A DNA stretch of 64,000 bases from Vibrio lentus (GTDB lineage: Bacteria > Pseudomonadota > Gammaproteobacteria > Enterobacterales > Vibrionaceae), in contig NZ_JAUFQE010000001.1 in NCBI RefSeq assembly GCF_030409755.1, positions 992,001 to 1,056,000 on the forward strand. The letters run 5' to 3'. The translations under genes and the position numbers were made by a program. The notes under the pieces were generated by a model. It saw only the letters and a list, made by a program, of their open reading frames with translations, did not search any database and was not told the DNA's origin. Positions 62,147-64,000 of this stretch are shown here, one piece after another (within the stretch, counting starts at the first letter, position 1; every line of letters starts with the position of its first letter).

Positions 62147-64000
62147 ATGACTAGAACGCTCGCTCGCCCTTATCCGCTAGGCGCAACGCTAGGTAACACT
62201 GGCTGTAACTTCTCTATTTATTCTCCTGACTGTAAATCCCTCTCCCTCGCATTATTCGATGAGAATGACGAATTTGTTACTTATAAACTAGATAACGAAT
62301 ACGCTGATATTAGATATGTGTTTGTTGAAGGCATAAAAGCAGGACAAAAATACGGTTTCCTTGCTGAAACTGATGAAGGCCCGATCCTGCTTTCAGACCC
62401 TTACGCTAAAGCAATCAGCGAACCACTCGATTACGTCACGCCATATAGCAATGAAAAGAGCTTTTCGATGGCAAAATGCCTTGTTGTTGATGACACCTTT
62501 GATTGGCAAGACGTAGAAAAGCCACGTATCAGCCGAGAAGATACTGTTCTTTTTGAAACCCATGTAAAAGGCCTCTCTCAACTTCACCCAGAGGTAGCGA
62601 CCAATACCAAAGGTCGTTACATGGGCCTAGTTAGCCCTGAAATGCTAGCGTTCTACAAACAACAAAACATCAACTCTCTACAACTTTTACCTATTGCTGC
62701 GTGTATGCATGAACCTCATCTTCTAGACATGGGGAAAGTGAACTACTGGGGTTACAACCCATACTTGTTCATGGTGCCAGATCCTCGTTATGCCGAGAAA
62801 GATGCTGTGACCGAGCTAAAGACAGCAGTTCGTGAGCTACACCGCAATGGTATTGAAGTCATTCTTGACGTGGTCTACAACCACACGGCTGAAGGCGGCG
62901 AAGGTGGTACTACCTTCAACCTAAAAGCGCTCGATAGCCGCTACTACATTAAGCATGGTTGTCATTACGCTAACTTCACTGGTTGCGGTAATACGGTCGA
63001 CCTTACTCACCAGCCAGCACTGAACTTGGTTATGGATACCCTTCGTTACTGGGTCAGCGAATTCCAAATAGACGGCTTCCGCTTTGATCTGGCAGCAACG
63101 CTGGGGCGCGAAGGTGATAACTACAACCCTGAAGCTGCTTTCTTCAAAGCCGTTGCTCAAGATCCAGTGCTCAAAGAAACCAAGCTCATCGCAGAACCAT
63201 GGGATATCGGCCCGAACGGCTATCAGGTGGGTAATTTCCCACTCGGTTGGAATGAGTGTAACGACAAGCTCAGAGACATCACTCGCAGCTTCTGGCGCGG
63301 TGATCAAGGCTACCTGAAAGAGTTTGCAACTCGCTTGATGGGATCTCGCGACATCTACAGCGCCGCGCATTGGCCGTACAAACTCACCGTCAACTACATC
63401 ACGTATCATGATGGCTTCACCATGCAAGACCTTGTCTCTTACAAGCACAAGCATAATGAAGAGAATGGTGAGAACAATCGTGATGGACATGGTGACAACC
63501 GCTCAGACAACTATGGCGTTGAAGGGGAAACTGAAAACCTATTAGTGATTGCGACTCGTGAAAAACAAAAGCGCAACTTTATGGCGAGCTTGTTATTCGC
63601 CTTTGGTATTCCACATATTCTGACCGCAGATGTACTGTCTCACTCTCAGAAAGGCAACAACAACGCTTACTGCCAAGATGGTGTAACCAGTTGGTTAAAC
63701 TGGGAAGACTCAGAGCGTAAAACCTACTTCAAGAGTTGGTTGTCGGAAATGATTGCGGCACGTCAACAGTACATGGTGCCATTTATTAAAGCATTCAGTG
63801 GCGAAAAGCGTAACTCTAACCGCATCTTCTGGAGCCGTGTTGATGGCACACTCATGGAACATGATGATTGGAACCGTTTGAGCTCGGTGGCGTTGCATTT
63901 AGGTATCGGTAAAGATGGCGATGAGTTGATTTACTTGATCAACCAAACCAATGCACCAGCTCGCTTTACGTTACCAAGTGATCGTGACCAAAACTGGGTG
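62147..64000 (+). CDS. glgX: Glycogen debranching enzyme GlgX (3' end outside window)
   Basis: An open frame from ATG 62147 to the window edge, 618 codons with no stop. It begins MTRTLARPYPLGATLGNTGCNFSIYSPDC, an isoamylase-type N-terminal CBM48, with no signal peptide, so cytoplasmic. GH13 barrel motifs: DVVYNHTAEGG, nucleophile Asp in DGFRFDLAATLGRE, acid Glu in LIAEPWDIGPNGYQVG and Asp in TYHDGFTMQDLVSY. It cleaves alpha-1,6 branches of phosphorylase-limit dextrins. Divergent from lamB and probably MalT-controlled. GlgX is usually about 650-700 residues, so only a short part is missing. Confidence 0.93.
   Translation, partial: MTRTLARPYPLGATLGNTGCNFSIYSPDCKSLSLALFDENDEFVTYKLDNEYADIRYVFVEGIKAGQKYGFLAETDEGPILLSDPYAKAISEPLDYVTPYSNEKSFSMAKCLVVDDTFDWQDVEKPRISREDTVLFETHVKGLSQLHPEVATNTKGRYMGLVSPEMLAFYKQQNINSLQLLPIAACMHEPHLLDMGKVNYWGYNPYLFMVPDPRYAEKDAVTELKTAVRELHRNGIEVILDVVYNHTAEGGEGGTTFNLKALDSRYYIKHGCHYANFTGCGNTVDLTHQPALNLVMDTLRYWVSEFQIDGFRFDLAATLGREGDNYNPEAAFFKAVAQDPVLKETKLIAEPWDIGPNGYQVGNFPLGWNECNDKLRDITRSFWRGDQGYLKEFATRLMGSRDIYSAAHWPYKLTVNYITYHDGFTMQDLVSYKHKHNEENGENNRDGHGDNRSDNYGVEGETENLLVIATREKQKRNFMASLLFAFGIPHILTADVLSHSQKGNNNAYCQDGVTSWLNWEDSERKTYFKSWLSEMIAARQQYMVPFIKAFSGEKRNSNRIFWSRVDGTLMEHDDWNRLSSVALHLGIGKDGDELIYLINQTNAPARFTLPSDRDQNWV

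Noticed and set aside
1..64000. CRISPR arrays, tRNA or rRNA genes, prophage or plasmid backbone
   Set aside because: No regularly spaced repeats, no tRNA-like cloverleaf that I could recognise, no rRNA segments and no phage or replication modules were seen; the short tandem repeats have no unique spacers.

Overview
The window looks like a piece of a Vibrio chromosome, most likely chromosome II of a Splendidus-clade species. This is inferred from gene content and protein style: a tetrathionate cluster, a maltose/glycogen block with malT, a thermolabile-haemolysin/lipase locus resembling the V. cholerae hlyA region, and an IS1004-like IS200 element. No rRNA, tRNA, CRISPR array or replication origin was seen. 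The sequence is moderately AT-rich with short operons, and many operons end in clear hairpin plus T-tract terminators.

Layout. 1-4.8 kb: 3' end of a chemoreceptor, lipase foldase and lipase (minus strand), and a secreted GDSL phospholipase/haemolysin. 4.9-9.1 kb: DEAD-box helicase, Lpp lipoprotein, LysM L,D-transpeptidase, purine nucleoside phosphorylase. 9.2-13.9 kb: a zinc-ribbon, transposase-like protein of unknown role, then a two-gene operon of TPR proteins. The second of these ends in a GGEEF diguanylate cyclase; the first ends in what looks like a degenerate copy of the same domain. 14-20.8 kb: EamA transporter, YiaW/YiaV-like membrane pair, a complete ECF transporter (S component, duplicated ATPase, T component) and a TetR-type regulator. 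20.8-31.3 kb: glgB, malQ and malP (minus strand), divergent from malT. 31.8-37.8 kb: DUF368/PopT-type lipid-phosphate translocase, a three-gene copper-delivery cluster (unknown protein, SCO1, PCuAC), an intergenic stretch with a possible structured RNA and a 15-codon ORF, rsgA and sstT. 37.9-38.5 kb: IS200-type insertion. 38.6-39.9 kb: Sel1-repeat membrane protein. 40.2-50.3 kb: tetrathionate respiration (ttrRS divergent from ttrBCA), followed by a diheme cytochrome and a TsdA-type cytochrome. 50.4-53.0 kb: LysR, Lrp, LysE and DUF1294 genes. 53.1-64 kb: cytoplasmic alpha-amylase, a frameshifted pullulanase lipoprotein gene, malM and lamB (minus strand), and the 5' part of glgX, which runs off the window.

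How the parts work together. Alpha-glucan use is the largest theme. LamB and MalM handle maltodextrin at the outer membrane and periplasm, pullulanase acts outside the cell, and the amylase, MalQ, MalP, GlgB and GlgX act in the cytoplasm. MalT is the likely activator; MalT-box-like cores lie before malP, the amylase, pullulanase, lamB and glgX. The tetrathionate cluster is the second theme. An identical 18-bp sequence containing a 6-2-6 inverted repeat lies 66-75 bp before both ttrB and the tsdBA-like pair. This suggests one TtrR regulon covering a molybdenum tetrathionate reductase and a cytochrome-type thiosulfate/tetrathionate enzyme.

Most notable observations: the shared ttr/tsd operator, the probable degenerate-GGDEF partner of a diguanylate cyclase, the single-base frameshift in pullulanase, the 15-bp inverted repeat between malP and malQ, and the nested-stem RNA candidate near 34.8 kb.
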